Assembly (NCBI GenBank): GCA_023424585.1
Contig: JAFADT010000966.1
Coordinates: 1-6,234 of the forward strand
DNA: 6,234 nucleotides
Reading direction: 5' to 3'
Source: Pseudomonadota bacterium
GTDB lineage: Bacteria > Myxococcota > Myxococcia > Myxococcales > Myxococcaceae
A program made the translations under genes and the position numbers. Shown here in pieces: positions 5,539 through 6,234 of the stretch. Every line of letters starts with the position of its first letter. The stretch's first letter is position 1. The notes under the pieces were generated by a model. The model did not search any database. It was not told where the DNA came from and was given only the letters and a program-made list of their open reading frames with translations.

Positions 5539-6234
5539 TAGCGCGGGCGGGTGGGGAGGTTCAGGTCGTCGCGGAGGACGTTCTCCCCGGGGCGACCGCC
5601 CTGCACCACGTCCGGCGTGGAGGGGTCCTGGTCCAGGTCGATGGGCAGGCCCACCGCGGACGTCTCGCGGTTGTTCACGCCGTTCTTCGCACCGCGCGCC
5701 AGCGTGCCGTTGGCGTAGTCCGAGGCGTGCACCAGCTCGTGGAACAGGCCCACGACGGGCGGACGGTTCTGCCAGTCCTCGTTGCCCAGCGAGATGCGCG
5801 TGGTGTTGTAGTTCACCGTGCCGTTGGTGCCCTTGCCCGGTGTGCCGTCCGTGTTGAACCAGGCGTCGTCCTTGTTCTGCGCGGACGCGGAGTTGCCGCT
5901 GAGCGTCTCCTGGATGGTCGCGGTGTGGCCGCTGTCATCCAGCGTGCGCAGCAGCTCCTGCCCCGAAGGCAGCGACCGCAGCGCGTCCAGGTCCGACTGC
6001 GCCCGCGCCTGGAAGTCCGCGCTGCCCGAGACCGTCACCGAACGCCCGCGCTGCTCCGCGTCCGTCATGTCCACGAGCTCACGCTCGCCCTCGGCCGCGT
6101 CGGCGGGGGTCTCGTTCTCCTCCACGTAGAGCTTGTCCGTGCCCGCGCCGCCCCGGACCTTGTCCTCGCCCGCGCCGCCCGCCACCGCGTCGTTGCCCGC
6201 GCCACCCGACAGCGTGTCGTTGCCCCGGCCGCCG
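5535..6234 (-). CDS. RTX-repeat protein with C-terminal M91 (NleD-like) metallopeptidase domain, partial
   Basis: The frame is open through the right edge, so the N-terminal part is missing; 232 residues are visible. Residues 1-36 are four RTX calcium-binding nonapeptides of the GGxGxDxLx type. After an acidic, Ala-rich linker comes a domain with KDDAWFNTDG (121-130), TVNYNTTRISLG (139-150) and the zinc motif HELVH (165-169, bases 5727-5741) followed by ASDY. NNRETSAVGLPIDLD (187-201) probably supplies the third metal ligand, Glu190. This pattern fits peptidase family M91, named for the type III effector NleD. RTX repeats usually mark calcium-dependent folding after type I secretion, but no such secretion gene is in the window. 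The GTG at 6183-6185 lies within the repeats and is not the true start. The TAA stop overlaps the emfourin stop on the other strand (bases 5535-5538). It may be a secreted effector or toxin; the substrate is unknown. Confidence 0.88.
   Translation of the reverse strand, partial: GGRGNDTLSGGAGNDAVAGGAGEDKVRGGAGTDKLYVEENETPADAAEGERELVDMTDAEQRGRSVTVSGSADFQARAQSDLDALRSLPSGQELLRTLDDSGHTATIQETLSGNSASAQNKDDAWFNTDGTPGKGTNGTVNYNTTRISLGNEDWQNRPPVVGLFHELVHASDYANGTLARGAKNGVNNRETSAVGLPIDLDQDPSTPDVVQGGRPGENVLRDDLNLPTRPRY
6126..6233 (-). repeat. RTX nonapeptide repeat tract (27-base period)
   Basis: Read on the minus strand, four consecutive nine-residue units are seen: GGRGNDTLS, GGAGNDAVA, GGAGEDKVR and GGAGTDKLY. 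The Asp/Glu and Gly positions follow the calcium-binding parallel beta-roll pattern. The tract runs off the window edge, so the total number of units is unknown. The units become less regular toward the catalytic domain. Confidence 0.88.

Noticed and set aside
6126..6234. 27-base tandem repeats as a CRISPR or non-coding repeat array
   Set aside because: The units are contiguous with no spacers and encode RTX nonapeptides in frame.

Overview
The window is very GC-rich, with G/C at nearly every third codon position. Several gene types here are common in delta-proteobacterial myxobacteria: a lipoprotein with a Cys-rich linker followed by WxG-type beta-propeller repeats, an RTX protein carrying a peptidase domain, and a YbhGFS-like exporter. 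I infer a Myxococcus/Corallococcus/Pyxidicoccus-like genome. This rests on gene style, not on any marker gene.

Layout. (1) Positions 1-2667, plus strand: a tightly coupled export operon. It comprises the C-terminal part of a HlyD/YbhG-type membrane fusion protein (cut by the left edge), a YbhF-like ABC ATPase and an ABC-2 permease. Both junctions are 4-base ATGA overlaps. (2) 2668-2820: a short intergenic stretch with three CACGTG motifs (the third falls just inside the next gene) and no convincing promoter. (3) 2821-3889, plus strand: a lipoprotein with a Cys-rich linker and seven propeller repeats, broken by a one-base frameshift near 3088-3095 and a Trp-to-stop change at 3593-3595. The repeats themselves are well preserved, so this is a recent pseudogene or an error-containing gene. 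(4) 3890-4045: a GC-rich terminator-like hairpin, then a long hairpin that buries the ribosome binding site and start codon of the next gene. (5) 4046-5197 and 5215-5538, plus strand: an M4 metallopeptidase of the protealysin type (PPY-motif propeptide, no signal peptide) followed by its probable proteinaceous inhibitor of the emfourin family. (6) 5535-6234, minus strand, cut by the right edge: RTX nonapeptide repeats followed by an M91 (NleD-like) zinc metallopeptidase domain. It converges on the emfourin gene with overlapping stop codons.

How the parts may work together. The protease-inhibitor pair is a self-contained control module. If the 5' hairpin forms in mRNA, it would restrain translation of the protease, while the inhibitor has its own accessible ribosome binding site. 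That would favour inhibitor over protease. The protease-inhibitor pairing is a known family arrangement; the hairpin is the feature most likely to be undescribed. The exporter operon is a small-molecule/drug-type ABC-2 system and is probably unrelated to secretion of the RTX protein.
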